Shown: one piece after another, positions 24,506 to 34,664 of the stretch
How positions within the stretch are numbered: the stretch's first letter is position 1
How the letters are laid out: every line of letters begins with the position of its first letter
Source: Thermothielavioides terrestris NRRL 8126
Lineage: Eukaryota; Ascomycota; Sordariomycetes; Sordariales; Chaetomiaceae
Assembly: GCF_000226115.1 (NCBI RefSeq)
Contig: NC_016457.1
Location: 7,192,001 to 7,256,000 of the forward strand
Length of the DNA: 64,000 nucleotides
Reading direction: 5' to 3'
Made by a program: the position numbers and the translations under genes
The notes under the pieces: generated by a model
What the model saw: the letters and a program-made list of their open reading frames with translations, nothing else
Told to the model about the DNA's origin: nothing
Database searches by the model: none

Positions 24506-25357
24506 TAACGAGATGTTGCACTTACCATTTGCTCTGTGGTCTTGGAAGATATTGTGCTGATGACTAGCTGGACGAGTCGAGTTGCCATGGTCTGTTCAAC
24601 CAGCCATGGTCGGCTGTTTTGACAACGGGGTAAAAGGGAGAAAGGGGAAGCAGTGATGCGGTGCTGTGGAAGCTCGGGAAGAGTTTTGAAGCTTTAGGCC
24701 GTGTTCTGGGCGCAAGGGTGTCTCGTCGGGTCGGACCTGTATGGAGAAGTAAAAGAGGGAATCAATTGACCGCCTGACTCGAGTCCTCCGCGGTGCCGGT
24801 CCAAACAAGTGGCTCATTGCCATTTCCCTGAACCGCCATTGTTCAGGATGGAACAGCAGGCATCCGTTCTTGCACCCGAAACGGTCTCACCGATCGCTGT
24901 AGGACAGTTATACCACAATAATACCTCTAGATCTATCCTCACTCCAAAATCCGAAAAAAACGCCAACCATGCTGTCTGTCATGGTGTTTTGGTACACCGG
25001 CGAGTCCCGTGGTATAATAATACACGTATTTCTCCGGCAAACATCGAGGCGAACGGGCCGCAACCCGCCCGTCATGTGCAAGCCGAATCGAAAACCGGAC
25101 CGAGTCGAGTCGAGTCGAGTCGAGTCAAGCGGGACTCCCGCCCATGGCCCAAGTACGAGCGTGCCGTACACCATCCACTCCCCAACCCCTCCCCTCCTCT
25201 CTCTCCCTGCTTCTTTGGCACTCGGTGGTGGCCCTAAGAGCCCGGCATTCATCCGTCCTCGTGGAAGAAGGGCGCTTCGTCGTCCTTCCGTTCGTTTCCA
25301 GAGCCAAAACCACATATGCGCCATGTCGCCGCAACCGCGCATCGATTCATCGATCGA
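24506..25357. other. Intergenic between convergent coiled-coil and bL33m genes
   Basis: Holds a (CGAGT)5 tandem repeat at 25101-25125 and pyrimidine-rich sequence after it. No gene was seen. Confidence 0.5.
25101..25126. repeat. (CGAGT)5 pentanucleotide microsatellite
   Basis: Five perfect copies of CGAGT followed by CAAG. It lies downstream of the bL33m stop codon, so at most it is in an untranslated region. Confidence 0.9.
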
Positions 25358-25824
25358 TCATTTGCCCTTTCGTTTTTGCTCGAGGAAGAGAACTCTCCTC
25401 CGGACTGTGTGAAGCGCGGGCGAGCAGAGAGAGAGCCGTTAGCGGTTCCGTTTTCTCGCGCAGTGTCTCGCCAGCCAGCCAACCAGCCAACCAGCTCCGA
25501 TCGTCACCGGTGGTGTTCCGACTGGGGCTTTTGTTTGTTCTCTCCCGGAGGGAAGCCAGGAGAAGGGGCGGGGGGACAAAAAGGGGAAGGGGGGGTGTGT
25601 TCGCGGCGTACCTATCGGGTCGTATTTGATCATGCTCATGGGCAGGGACGTCCGCGGGCGCGTGAAGGTGTAGAAATAGCCTGTCATGGCCATGGAGAGC
25701 AGGCGCACGCTGATGATGCGCGATTTGGCTGGTGGGAGAAGGCGGTTAGTCGGGAACAGGGAGGTTGGTTGGGCGGGCTCTTGAAGGGGGGGGGAAGGGG
25801 GAACTGTTTACCCTTCTTTGCCAT
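25358..25824 (-). CDS. Mitochondrial large-subunit ribosomal protein bL33m (Mrpl39)
   Basis: Three short exons on the minus strand (25824-25812, 25728-25612, 25404-25358) join to a 58-residue protein. The first exon encodes only MAKK plus one base; introns of 83 and 207 nt are GTAAAC..CAG and GTACGC..CAG. The product reads [15 protein letters not shown], then [28 protein letters not shown] and [15 protein letters not shown]. This is the bacterial L33 pattern: basic start, 'TGYFYT..RPR' core, 'KYDPxVRRxVLFxExK' end. Length and lack of paired zinc-binding cysteines agree with the mitochondrial form. It acts in the mitochondrial 54S subunit. No single exon is long enough to stand out as an open frame, so identification depends on the exact splice joins, all of which keep frame. 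Confidence 0.92.
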
Positions 25825-27712
25825 TTTGGAGCTGGGCTTAAGCTGCTGGCGCTGCCGCCCCGGTTTGCTTTGGCTTTGGCGATGTTCGGGGTCGTGGTCG
25901 GCGGGCAGCTCTGCGCGGATCGCGGATCGGGAGTTGGAGGTTTTGCTGCCGGGTCGAGTTTCCAGGGTTCGGGTTGGGCTGCGCGGCTGAGTTTCGGAAA
26001 AAGATGCTATTCCGTGAAATGCTATCATTGTAAGCGAGCTTTCGTCCAGAGTCTGAATTCATGAATTTGGCTGTAAGTTACGAATACTCGGTCACTAAGG
26101 AATCCCCTGCGTATCGCTTGCCCGTCTTCATACGACCTAAGAACTCACTACTCTCCATATATTATTCTCTTGTATATGAACCTTGTTGTTTGCTTCCTCT
26201 GCGGAGCTGAGTCTGACATTTCCTGAGGTGAACGGCTGTGGTGAATTTCATGCGTCAACCTCAACCTCGGACAAACATGCGTATATGCATAAATTTCGCT
26301 CGTTACATATGAATGCTAAACTATCTGATGTTCGACGGATCGCGGGGAATCACATCAAACAGCACTGCTAAACATGCCAAAGTTCCAGCACTGCGTCCGG
26401 GAACCCAATGGCCGTCAGCTGCTCTCTCTCTCTCAACCATTGAGGGTACCTTAGGTGTTATCGCAGCTCGCCCCTGACAGGAAGAGGACCCTTGCTCGTT
26501 TAGGTACTTGCGATGGTCGCACACCGCCCGCCAAATGGAGTCGGCCTTATCGGAGCAGTGCCTCCGGGGGACACGATAAATCCGCTGTGCAAACCGTTCC
26601 TGTTGTCATTTTCGTTGCTCATTGAGCTTTCTTCCTGCCGAGATCTTGCGCGACGCTTGTCAACCCGAGTTTAGATGAGAAGCCGAAGGTGACTCATTGG
26701 TATGCGTACGTTCCGAGGAAAACAGACCGTGGGCTTGACACTCGGCTTGACACTAACAATTGGCGTTGAGGTCAGGAAACTTTGCGCGCCGCCTCCACTT
26801 TTCGACTTTCCACAGCGAGCTCCCAGTCGCAAGCTGCTCAGCAGCCGGGCGTCAAGCCTGCCGCCAGATGGCACCCTTACTGGTGCAGATTGCTCGCCGT
26901 GGGCCGACACTCAGTCGCTCGGCAGGCCACTCCAGTGGCCCGAGGTTGAACCCCAGCATTGTGCTGCAGGGTCTGACCCGCCGAAGAGGTAGGTGCCGAA
27001 CGAGCACTGTTTCTTTGTTCCATTTACTGCTTGTCCGCCCCCCGTTTTGTGTCAACTCGATGCGCACCTGTCCGCCGCCTGTCTGAGGAACTCTGCAGTG
27101 GCCCTGCAGTCGGCTGCACCGCCTGTGTTGGAGGATTTTCCCTTTCTGTCCCTTCCATACCCATCAACATGGGCAGGCTGGCTGTCGTGAATGCCCGCTG
27201 CGGTTTCGGCGCCGCGGCGGGCTAACGCACAAGCAATCCCGGGATGGCCCGCAACGCTGCCCCGACGGGAGCCGGATGCATCAGTCGAATGACACAAGAG
27301 AGGATGACACGAGAGAATTCCTGCACTGGGCTGAGCAGCCTGCTGGTCCTCCATCCCCAGTTCCACACACTGAATGAAGGCCGTGCATTGCTCGGCCGTA
27401 TTCCCTGGTTCCTGCTCTGTTGCTCTTTTTCGTCGCAGTCCAGCTGCCCGACGAGAAGCCGGTTTCCCTGATGACTGTCAAACGGCCCCTCTTGTTCTCA
27501 ACTTCGTCCTGAAACCTTACTCAACAACCTAACGTCAAGATACCCCCCCGCCCCTGGGTGTCTTCTAACAACCCACGCTCACCGCCGTAGATTTCTCCCG
27601 CTCAACCATTACCGCCCCGCCGTCTCATTCCATTACCCCACTACCAGATCGTGCCGCACGCGCTGCGCAACCGGTCCTGTCAAGTCTGTCGTCGTCTCAC
27701 CAGAAGCGCACC
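25825..27712. other. Intergenic, 1.9 kb, divergent bL33m / alanine aminotransferase
   Basis: Two promoters back to back. The bL33m side is more A/T-rich (about 26,050-26,350); the aminotransferase side has long C-rich and pyrimidine-rich stretches from about 27,540 to its ATG. No gene was seen. Confidence 0.45.
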
Positions 27713-29234
27713 ATGGCGTCCTCCACCTCGCGTCGGCGACTCAACCTCGACAACATCAACCCCCACGTCAGGGCTGCCAAGTATGCCGTGCGCGGTGAGC
27801 TGGCCGTCCGATCTGAGGAGTACCGTGCCTCGCTGCTCAGTGGCGCGACCGACTTGCCCTTCAAGGAGGTCATCTCGGCAAACATCGGCAACCCCCAGCA
27901 GCTCGACCAGAAACCCATCACCTTCTTCCGCCAGGTCCTCAGCATCCTTGAGAACCCGGCCCTGCTCGAGAAGGGCGATGTCCTGGTGAACCACCTGGGC
28001 TACAAGCCCGACGTGTTGGAGCGGGCTAAGAGGTTGCTTGATCAGGTCGGCTCCGTGGGTGCCTACAGTGCCAGCAACGGCGCTCCCGCCATCCGCCAGA
28101 GTGTCGCCGAGTTTTTGGAGAGTAGGTGCCTCTGTTTTGTGCGCTGCTGCCGGGGTTGGCCCAAGTAGCTAACCCCACACAGGACGTGATGGGTTCCCCG
28201 CTAATCAGGCCGACATCTACCTCTCGGCTGGTGCTTCTTCGGGTGTCAACACTCTTCTGCACATCATCTGCGCCGGCGAGAAGTCGGGTGTCCTGATTCC
28301 GATCCCGCAGTACCCTCTGTACACGGCTTCCCTCTCTGTCCTCAACGCCACCGCTGTGCCGTACTACCTGGACGAGTCCAAGAACTGGGGCACTGACCTG
28401 GGCACCATAAAGGCGGCCCACGAGAAAGCCAAGGCTGAGGGCATTGACGTGCGCGCCATCGTCATCATCAACCCCGGCAACCCGACGGGTGCTTCGCTGC
28501 CTGAAGAACACATCCGCGCCGTGATCGAGTTCGCGCGCCAGGAGCGCCTTGTCATCCTCGCCGACGAGGTCTACCAGACCAACGTCTTCATCGGCGAGTT
28601 CATCAGCTTCAAGCGCATGCTGCGCCAGATGCAGAAGGAGAAGCCCGGCGTCTACGACGACATCGAGCTCGCCTCCCTGCACTCGGTGTCCAAGGGCATG
28701 GTGGGCGAGTGCGGCCACCGGGGCGGCTACTTCGAGCTCGTCGGCTTCGACCCGGCCGTGCAGGCCGAGATCTACAAGTTCGTCTCCATCATGCTCTGCG
28801 CCCCCGTCATCGGCCAGTGCCTCGTCGAGCTCATGGTCAACCCGCCGAAGCCGGGCGAGCCCAGCTACCCGCTCTACAAGCAGGAGTACGACGCCATCTT
28901 CAACGGCCTGCGCGAGCGCGCCACCGCCCTGCACAAGGCCTTCCAGCAGATGGAGGGCGTCGAGTGCGGCGAGCCCCAGGGCTCCATGTACCTCTTCCCG
29001 ACCATCAAGCTGCCCGCCAAGGCCGCCGCCGCCGCCGCCGCCGAGGGCCGCACCCCGGACGAGTTCTACTGCATGCGCCTGCTCGAGGCCACCGGCGTGT
29101 GTGTCGTGCCCGGCTCCGGCTTCGGCCAGAAGGAGGGCACCCTGCACTTCCGCACCACCTTCCTCCCCCCCGGCACCGAGTGGGTCGGCAGCATCGTCAA
29201 GTTCCACAAGGAGTTCATGGATAAGTACCGCTGA
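27713..29234 (+). CDS. Alanine aminotransferase (glutamate-pyruvate transaminase)
   Basis: Two exons (27713-28121 and 28183-29234; 61-nt intron GTAGGT..CAG with GCTAAC branch) encode 486 residues. This PLP enzyme of the fold-type I aminotransferases interconverts alanine and 2-oxoglutarate with pyruvate and glutamate. The N-terminus has LDNINPHVRAAKYAVRGEL and the 'ISANIGNPQQLDQKPITFFRQVL' start typical of eukaryotic ALT. The core shows VGAYSASNGAPAIRQSVAEF, INPGNPTGASL, LADEVYQTNVF and the PLP-lysine segment LHSVSKGMVGECGHRGGYFE (Lys about residue 307). The C-terminal substrate-binding part is VVPGSGFGQKEGTLHFRTTFLPP. A run of seven Ala from GCC codons sits in a surface loop. The few residues before LDNINPH (MASSTSRRR) are basic, but too short to argue strongly for mitochondrial import. 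Confidence 0.95.
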
Positions 29235-29879
29235 GCTTGAGGGGAAAAGGAGCAGGCGACGTGCTGGTGGGATAGCGGCGGTTTTTGGTTTTAAAACGCC
29301 TCTTCCACCTCTAGGGGGAGGGTGGGACGGGTACTGTACAGCTCACGGAATGAGCACCCTGGTGTGCCCTGGTTTTACAGCGCGGGGCAGCCTGCATTGC
29401 ATAGCATGATAGCATTGCAAGCGTTGGTTTGGTCTGTCTGACCGTTGGGGGTCTGAGCTCCAATAAATACCCTGCTCGTCAACTGCGGTGTTTGTTTTCC
29501 TGTGCTGCGGCTGGAACTTGGATTTCTGATAAAAAAAATCTGGTAGACAACTACATTTCGCCGATAGAAAAGGAAGATTTGGGATGGGCCAGTCGTTTTG
29601 ATACATATGTTGGTGAAGAAAAGGACAATTCGCGGTGCTGCTTTACGACGGCCCAACTCGGTATCGTATAGCTAGTGTTTTGTCACTGCCCTAGCGCTGC
29701 CTCTGCTTATCGATGGTCCTTCCGCACCTTAAGCAGGTTGATTCATAACACTAGCACTATGCTCTACGCGTTTCGGGCACGGGGCATTGTACTTGGATGT
29801 ATGTACCTAACCCGCTTTCAAGACAACCACATCACCACACCTCCCGGCCAACCCCCCCATTGGGGGGTCGCCTGCTGTA
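29235..29879. other. Intergenic between convergent alanine aminotransferase and RPN7
   Basis: 3' regions of both genes. A short inverted repeat (CCTCTTCCACCTC/ GGGGGAGGGTGGG) lies near 29,300. No gene was seen. Confidence 0.45.
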
Positions 29880-31510
29880 CTACGCCCTCTCGCTCCCCCG
29901 CAACCGGACGGCCTGCCCGTACTTCTGCAGCTTGGTGATCAGCTGGTCGCCCTGGCGCACCACGTCCTGGTACTGCTTGTTCTTGTCGTCCGGCCGGTTC
30001 GTCTCGATGACGCCGTGGCCGGCGACGCGGTCGATCGTGCAGGGGATGCGGCCGGCCGCGATGAACTTGGCGAGGTCGCTTTGTCAAAGGGACATAGGTC
30101 GTTAGCCTCCGCTGCTATACCTACTACAGTGTTGTGAGGGGTGGGGGGGGAGAGAGAGGGGCAAAGGAACGCATACCGATCCAGAAAGTCGACCGTCACG
30201 CCAAAGTCGTTGGCCATGCTGTCGAGCCCGACGACGCGGTAGCTCTGCAGCAGCTGCTGGTAGGCGCGCAGGCGCATCTCGCGGATGAACCAGCCCCGGT
30301 GCTCGTGCAGGTAGCGGTCCTGGGTCAGGAACTGCTCCTCGACGAGGGCCAGCGCCTGGAAGAACAGCTTGTACCGGCCGTTGTACAGGCTGCTGACGAG
30401 CTGGGCGAGCGGGCTGAAGTCGACCGCCAGCTCGGACTCGGGCTGCTCGATGGTGCTGCCGAGCGTCGTCAGGTTGACGGCCTTGACCGGCGCGGCCGCT
30501 GGCGCCGTGGTGGCGTCCGCCATGTCGGCGTCGGCGCCGGGCCCGGCCGAGATGGCGCCGCTCAGCGCGAGCAGCTTCTCCTCGCCGTCGCCGAGGATCG
30601 CCTTGATTTCTGGCGCGTCGACCACCTTGGACTTGAAATCGACGCGCTTGAGGGAGACTGAGCCGGCGAGCACGGCGTAGATGACCAGGTTGCTGTAGGT
30701 GCAGAGCTCGTACGAGGTGAAGGTCGACAGGCTGTCGAGGAGGAGCGGCGCCGCGAAGTTGTAGCTGCGGACGGTGAGCAGGAACAGGCCTTCGTACGCC
30801 TTCAGCCGGTTGCGCCGGTCCCAGTCACCGCCACTCTCGACCAGCGTCTTGGCGCGCTCGACGTGCTTCTTGACGAGGTGCTTGTCGCCATAGAAGAGAC
30901 CCATCCGGATGATGGCAAGCACGAGGTCGATCTTGGTGCCGAGCACGCCGGTTTTCTCGAAGACGTCCTCGTATGCGGCGATGGCTTTCTCCTGTTGGGC
31001 GAGAACGGTCAGCCAAGGGTCTCAACCGAGTGTCCGAATGCGCTCGCGCACCTTGTCGCCGACCCGGGCCCAGAACTCGGCCCGCTTGCCCCGCGCAGCT
31101 TGGATCTCCGTGTCGCCAGCCTTCTCAACGGCTTCCTCCTCCTCCTTCTGAAACTCCTCCAGCTCACGGTCGTTGTCGGCCTTCAGCGATTGGTACAGTG
31201 CCTCGTCCCAGGGCAGGTTTATGCTAGCGGTTGCGCTCTTGGTCGCGATCATGCCGGCAGCACTGCTCTTCCTACTCGGGGGCTTGCCGGGGACGTTCGC
31301 GCTGCCCTCGCCAACCGCATTGAGAATGCCGTCTATCGGGTGTGCCAGGTACCGATAGAAAGGCGCCATCTTGTGCTCGGAAATGGCATCCTGGAGATGC
31401 TTCGCGGCCATCTCTTGCGCGGCCCGGGAGGCGTACGAGTTTGTGAGAGTGAAAACATCCTGCGCGAGCGGCAGCAGCGGCCACTTCGCGTACTGGGGGT
31501 CGGAACCCAT
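29880..31510 (-). CDS. RPN7: 26S proteasome regulatory lid subunit Rpn7 (PSMD6)
   Basis: Three exons (31510-31052, 30991-30177, 30078-29880; introns of 60 and 98 nt) give 490 residues. Rpn7 is a PCI-domain subunit of the proteasome lid. The start MGSDPQYAKWPLLPLAQDVFTL, the segment GDTEIQAARGKRAEFWARVGDK-EKAIAAYEDVFEKTG (joined across intron 1) and WDRRNRLKAYEGLFLLTVRSYNFAAPLLLDSLSTFTSYELCTY are characteristic. The TPR-like helices are followed by the PCI winged-helix part LHEHRGWFIREMRLRAYQQLLQSY and, in exon 3, GRIPCTIDRVAGHGVIETNRPD. A poorly conserved Ala/Thr/Pro insert (GPGADADMADATTAPAAAPV) makes it longer than yeast Rpn7. It is transcribed divergently from the cap methyltransferase gene. 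Confidence 0.95.
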
Positions 31511-32441
31511 CGTTCTGGTGGTGGAGGAGCGGGATGAGTTCCTCGGTTGCGAGGCGGTTCACACGCGAGCAGCTCTTCGGCCAGGAGTCGGTTGCTTGTG
31601 CCTGTTTGTTTGGTCCAATTGGGAATCGGGCTCAGAGCTATCGCTAACCGAACGGTGAGTGTCACTGGTCGAGATTGTCTCGGGTTGTTCGCGGCGCGAG
31701 GGTTATGGCTTTATGCTTGTAGTCGTGGATGCAGATGCAAGTTCCAGATCGATGTGCCCGATGCTCGGGTTGCTCCGTCAGCTGTCGGCTGGCTTGAGCG
31801 CGGCCCGCAAGGCTGCAAAGCTCGCGTCACTGAGCTGACAGGGGTAAGAAATCCATGCTTTGATTCGCTGCGGCTGGCAAGTGGGGAAGCGGTTTTGACA
31901 TTCGTAGGTAGGTACCTACCTACCACAGTCCGGACGGCTTCCCAAAGGATGTCGAAGCAAGAAAAGCATTTGTCAACGATGGAACTTCGACTTTATCTAC
32001 TCCGAAAGGAGGATTCGGATATGGATGATTTTGCGAAAAAAAAAAAAGCAAGAGAATGTAGCATTACTGTTAGAAAGCTTATATTCTCCTTTAACAGACC
32101 GCATTTGAGAAAGATGCCCGAAGATGGAAGTTCTCGCTTGCAAGGCTTGGTATTCCGTACCCTGCCGTATTCGGTAAGTGAGGTATGTAACAGTCATCGC
32201 GCCTTTCTGTTCTCCAAGCCCGCGACCTCCCAACAACACTGTTTCTACACTGCACTTCGAAAACTGAAACTGCAACAAAGAAATAGCAAGGCTCACTGCC
32301 GTCCCTGAGGGTATCAATTTCTGGTTTGATATCAACTGATTGACACAAAGCAAGATTTTCTTCCACAAGCCTGGATTAACTGGGCTGTACCCCCAGTTTA
32401 ACTGCCTAACTTTTGGATTCTCGCTGCGCCCGCGGATAGCC
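31511..32441. promoter_or_regulatory. Divergent promoter region, RPN7 / ABD1
   Basis: 931 bases between the two start codons. It contains a perfect 20-bp palindrome at 31904-31923 (listed separately) and A-rich sequence with a run of ten A at about 32036-32048. No copy of the yeast proteasome element GGTGGCAAA was seen. No gene was seen. Confidence 0.45.
31904..31923. repeat. Perfect 20-bp palindrome (GTAGGTAGGT / ACCTACCTAC)
   Basis: The two 10-base arms are exact reverse complements with no spacer. It sits in the RPN7/ABD1 divergent promoter about 400 bases from the RPN7 start. Confidence 0.9.
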
Positions 32442-33944
32442 ATGGCCGGCGATCACGACAATGACGACCTTCCCCAGCCTTTCGACGCAAAGAAATTAGC
32501 TCCCGCCCGAAAGCGACAACGGTCCACCTCTCCCAGCGGAAACGCGACCGCCAGCAGCTCAGGCGAGGTCCCCCGTAAGCTCAAGCGGCCGGGCCAGCGC
32601 GCCCGCATCAGCGAGGCCGAGCGAGAGCAGATCCGGCAGCGCGCTCTCGAGCGCGAGCGGCAATTCCAGCAACAAGCCGCCGAGGAGGAACTCAAGCAGC
32701 GGTCAGCCATCAACGACGTGGTGAAAGCGCACTACAATGCCGTCCCCGAGCGTGGCCGGGAGTGGCGGAAGACGGAGAGCCGGATCAAGGGCCTGAGATC
32801 GTTCAACAATTGGGTGAAGAGTTGCATGATTCAGAAGTTTTCCCCCGACGAGGACCATGTGCCGGGGGCGATGGAACGGGGGATCAGCTCCGGCAATCGG
32901 CTGCTGGTGCTGGATATTGGGTGCGGCAAGGGAGGCGATCTGTTCAAGTGGCAGCAGGCGCCTCAGACAGTGGATCTCTACGTCGGATTGGATCCGGCTG
33001 AGGTTTCGATTGGACAGGCACGGGAGCGGTACCGAAGCATGTTGAACCGAGGCGGAGGCGGTGGGCGCGGCGGCAGGGGCGGCCACCACCGCCGCCCGCA
33101 GCAGCGCATATTCGAGGCCAGGTTTCACGTCAAGGATTGCTATACCGAATCGATCGGGGACGTCGACATTGTGCGGCAGGTCGGGTTCTCGGCATCCAAC
33201 GTCAGCAGCCCCCGTGGGTTCGACGTGGTCAGCATGATGTTCTGCATGCACTACGCCTTCGAAACCGAGGAGAAGGCGCGACAGATGCTCAAGAACGTGT
33301 CTGGCGCTTTGAAGAAAGGCGGCCGCTTTATCGGGTGCATTCCAAACTCGGACGTCATCAGCTCCAAGGTGGTCGCGTTCAACAAGCGGATGGAAGAGAA
33401 GAAGCAGAAAAAGGCCAAGGCCCAAGACGCAACAACAACGACGACGGCAACAACAACAGCAACAGCAACAACAACAACAAACCCCGCAGAGCCCCCAACA
33501 ACAACAACCGCCACCTCCGACCCGTCCCCGCCAAAGGAGAACGGCGAGGTCGACGACGAAGAAGAAGGCGAGGCCGAAGACACCGCCTCGTGGGGCAACG
33601 ACATCTACCGCGTGCGCTTCCCCGGCGCGACGCCGGCGGACGGCATCTTCCGCCCGCCCTTCGGCTGGAAGTACAGCTTCTTCCTGCACGAGGCGGTCGA
33701 GGAGGTGCCCGAGTACGTGGTGCCGTGGGAGGCCTTCCGCGCGCTGGCCGAGGACTACAACCTGGAGCTGCAGTACCACCGGCCGTTCGCCGAGGTCTGG
33801 CAGACCGAGAAGGACGACCGCGAGCTCGGCCCGCTCAGCGAGCGCATGGGCGTGCGCGACCGCGCCACCGGCCGCCTGCTCGTCTCCGACGAGGAGATGG
33901 AGGTCGCTAGTTTCTACGTCGCGTTTTGCTTTTATCGGGTATGA
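32442..33944 (+). CDS. ABD1: mRNA cap guanine-N7 methyltransferase (Abd1)
   Basis: A single exon encodes 500 residues. The ATG at 32442 (MAGDHDNDD) was chosen over an in-frame ATG 34 codons upstream because that extension is unlike the family. The enzyme methylates N7 of the 5' guanosine cap using S-adenosylmethionine, in the nucleus. Visible motifs: HYNAVPERGREWRKTESRIKGLRSFNNWVKS, the AdoMet site LVLDIGCGKGGDLFKW (about residues 155-170), DLYVGLDPAEVSIGQARERY, and GFDVVSMMFCMHYAFETEEKARQMLKNVSGALKKGGRFIGCIPNSD. The tail is YVVPWEAFRALAEDYNLELQYHRPFAEV. A species-specific insert of Thr/Ala/Pro (encoded by an ACA/ACG/GCA repeat at about 33,428-33,520) followed by an acidic patch splits the domain after the IPNSD motif. 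It lies within the loop that is variable in fungal Abd1 proteins. Confidence 0.95.
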   Translation: MAGDHDNDDLPQPFDAKKLAPARKRQRSTSPSGNATASSSGEVPRKLKRPGQRARISEAEREQIRQRALERERQFQQQAAEEELKQRSAINDVVKAHYNAVPERGREWRKTESRIKGLRSFNNWVKSCMIQKFSPDEDHVPGAMERGISSGNRLLVLDIGCGKGGDLFKWQQAPQTVDLYVGLDPAEVSIGQARERYRSMLNRGGGGGRGGRGGHHRRPQQRIFEARFHVKDCYTESIGDVDIVRQVGFSASNVSSPRGFDVVSMMFCMHYAFETEEKARQMLKNVSGALKKGGRFIGCIPNSDVISSKVVAFNKRMEEKKQKKAKAQDATTTTTATTTATATTTTNPAEPPTTTTATSDPSPPKENGEVDDEEEGEAEDTASWGNDIYRVRFPGATPADGIFRPPFGWKYSFFLHEAVEEVPEYVVPWEAFRALAEDYNLELQYHRPFAEVWQTEKDDRELGPLSERMGVRDRATGRLLVSDEEMEVASFYVAFCFYRV

Positions 33945-34664
33945 GGGCGGTCGGGCGGACATCATCATTGGCATTTTGGGTCTGTGGTTTGCGCTTTATT
34001 TAGATGGCAAGTGGCGTCGCGGATCGCCCATTCTACTCTGGTTTTATCGTGTGTTTCCGCGTGCAAGCTTTCGAAGGGGGTCGTCGTAGGGCAGGGATTT
34101 CCTGCTGATTTTCCCCTTCATCCCGGGACAGCAGAGAAGGATCTCGTTGCAGTTCGTTAGAGATGTGATCCCGGTTGTGAGCAGTAGCTGATCAAACTCG
34201 ATACCCCATCACAGTCTAATTATCCAAGGCGTCGTTTGAGAACACAACCTGCGTAGCTCGAATCGGACGTGGCCCATAAGATTTGAACTGTCTGCGTCAT
34301 GGTGCGCAGGCAGACAACCATGATTACAGTCGAGAATTAAACACTAAAGCTACACCTATTAAAGGTTTCCTTGTATGATTGAGGAGCGTGGGGTATCATG
34401 TTCCTTTCCTTGCCAACCAACGGCGCAAGTAGGGGCTATGGCTCGCGATCAACAAGCCAGAAGAAGATGGAATCCAACATCGGTGAGATCATGGCCATCC
34501 ATCCGCCCAACCCTGCGCCCCCAGAAAGAAAAAGACTCCGTCGAATGCACCCATGCTGATTGATCCTCCCTCGCGCGTTCCAGCTCCTGCGCCTCTCACC
34601 CCCAGCATAAATAACTCCTCCACCCCAGATCCACAACAACAGGCACTCATCTCGGCTCTGTGCC
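33945..34664. other. Intergenic between convergent ABD1 and GEM1
   Basis: 3' regions of the two genes; no gene and no notable repeat seen. Confidence 0.45.
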
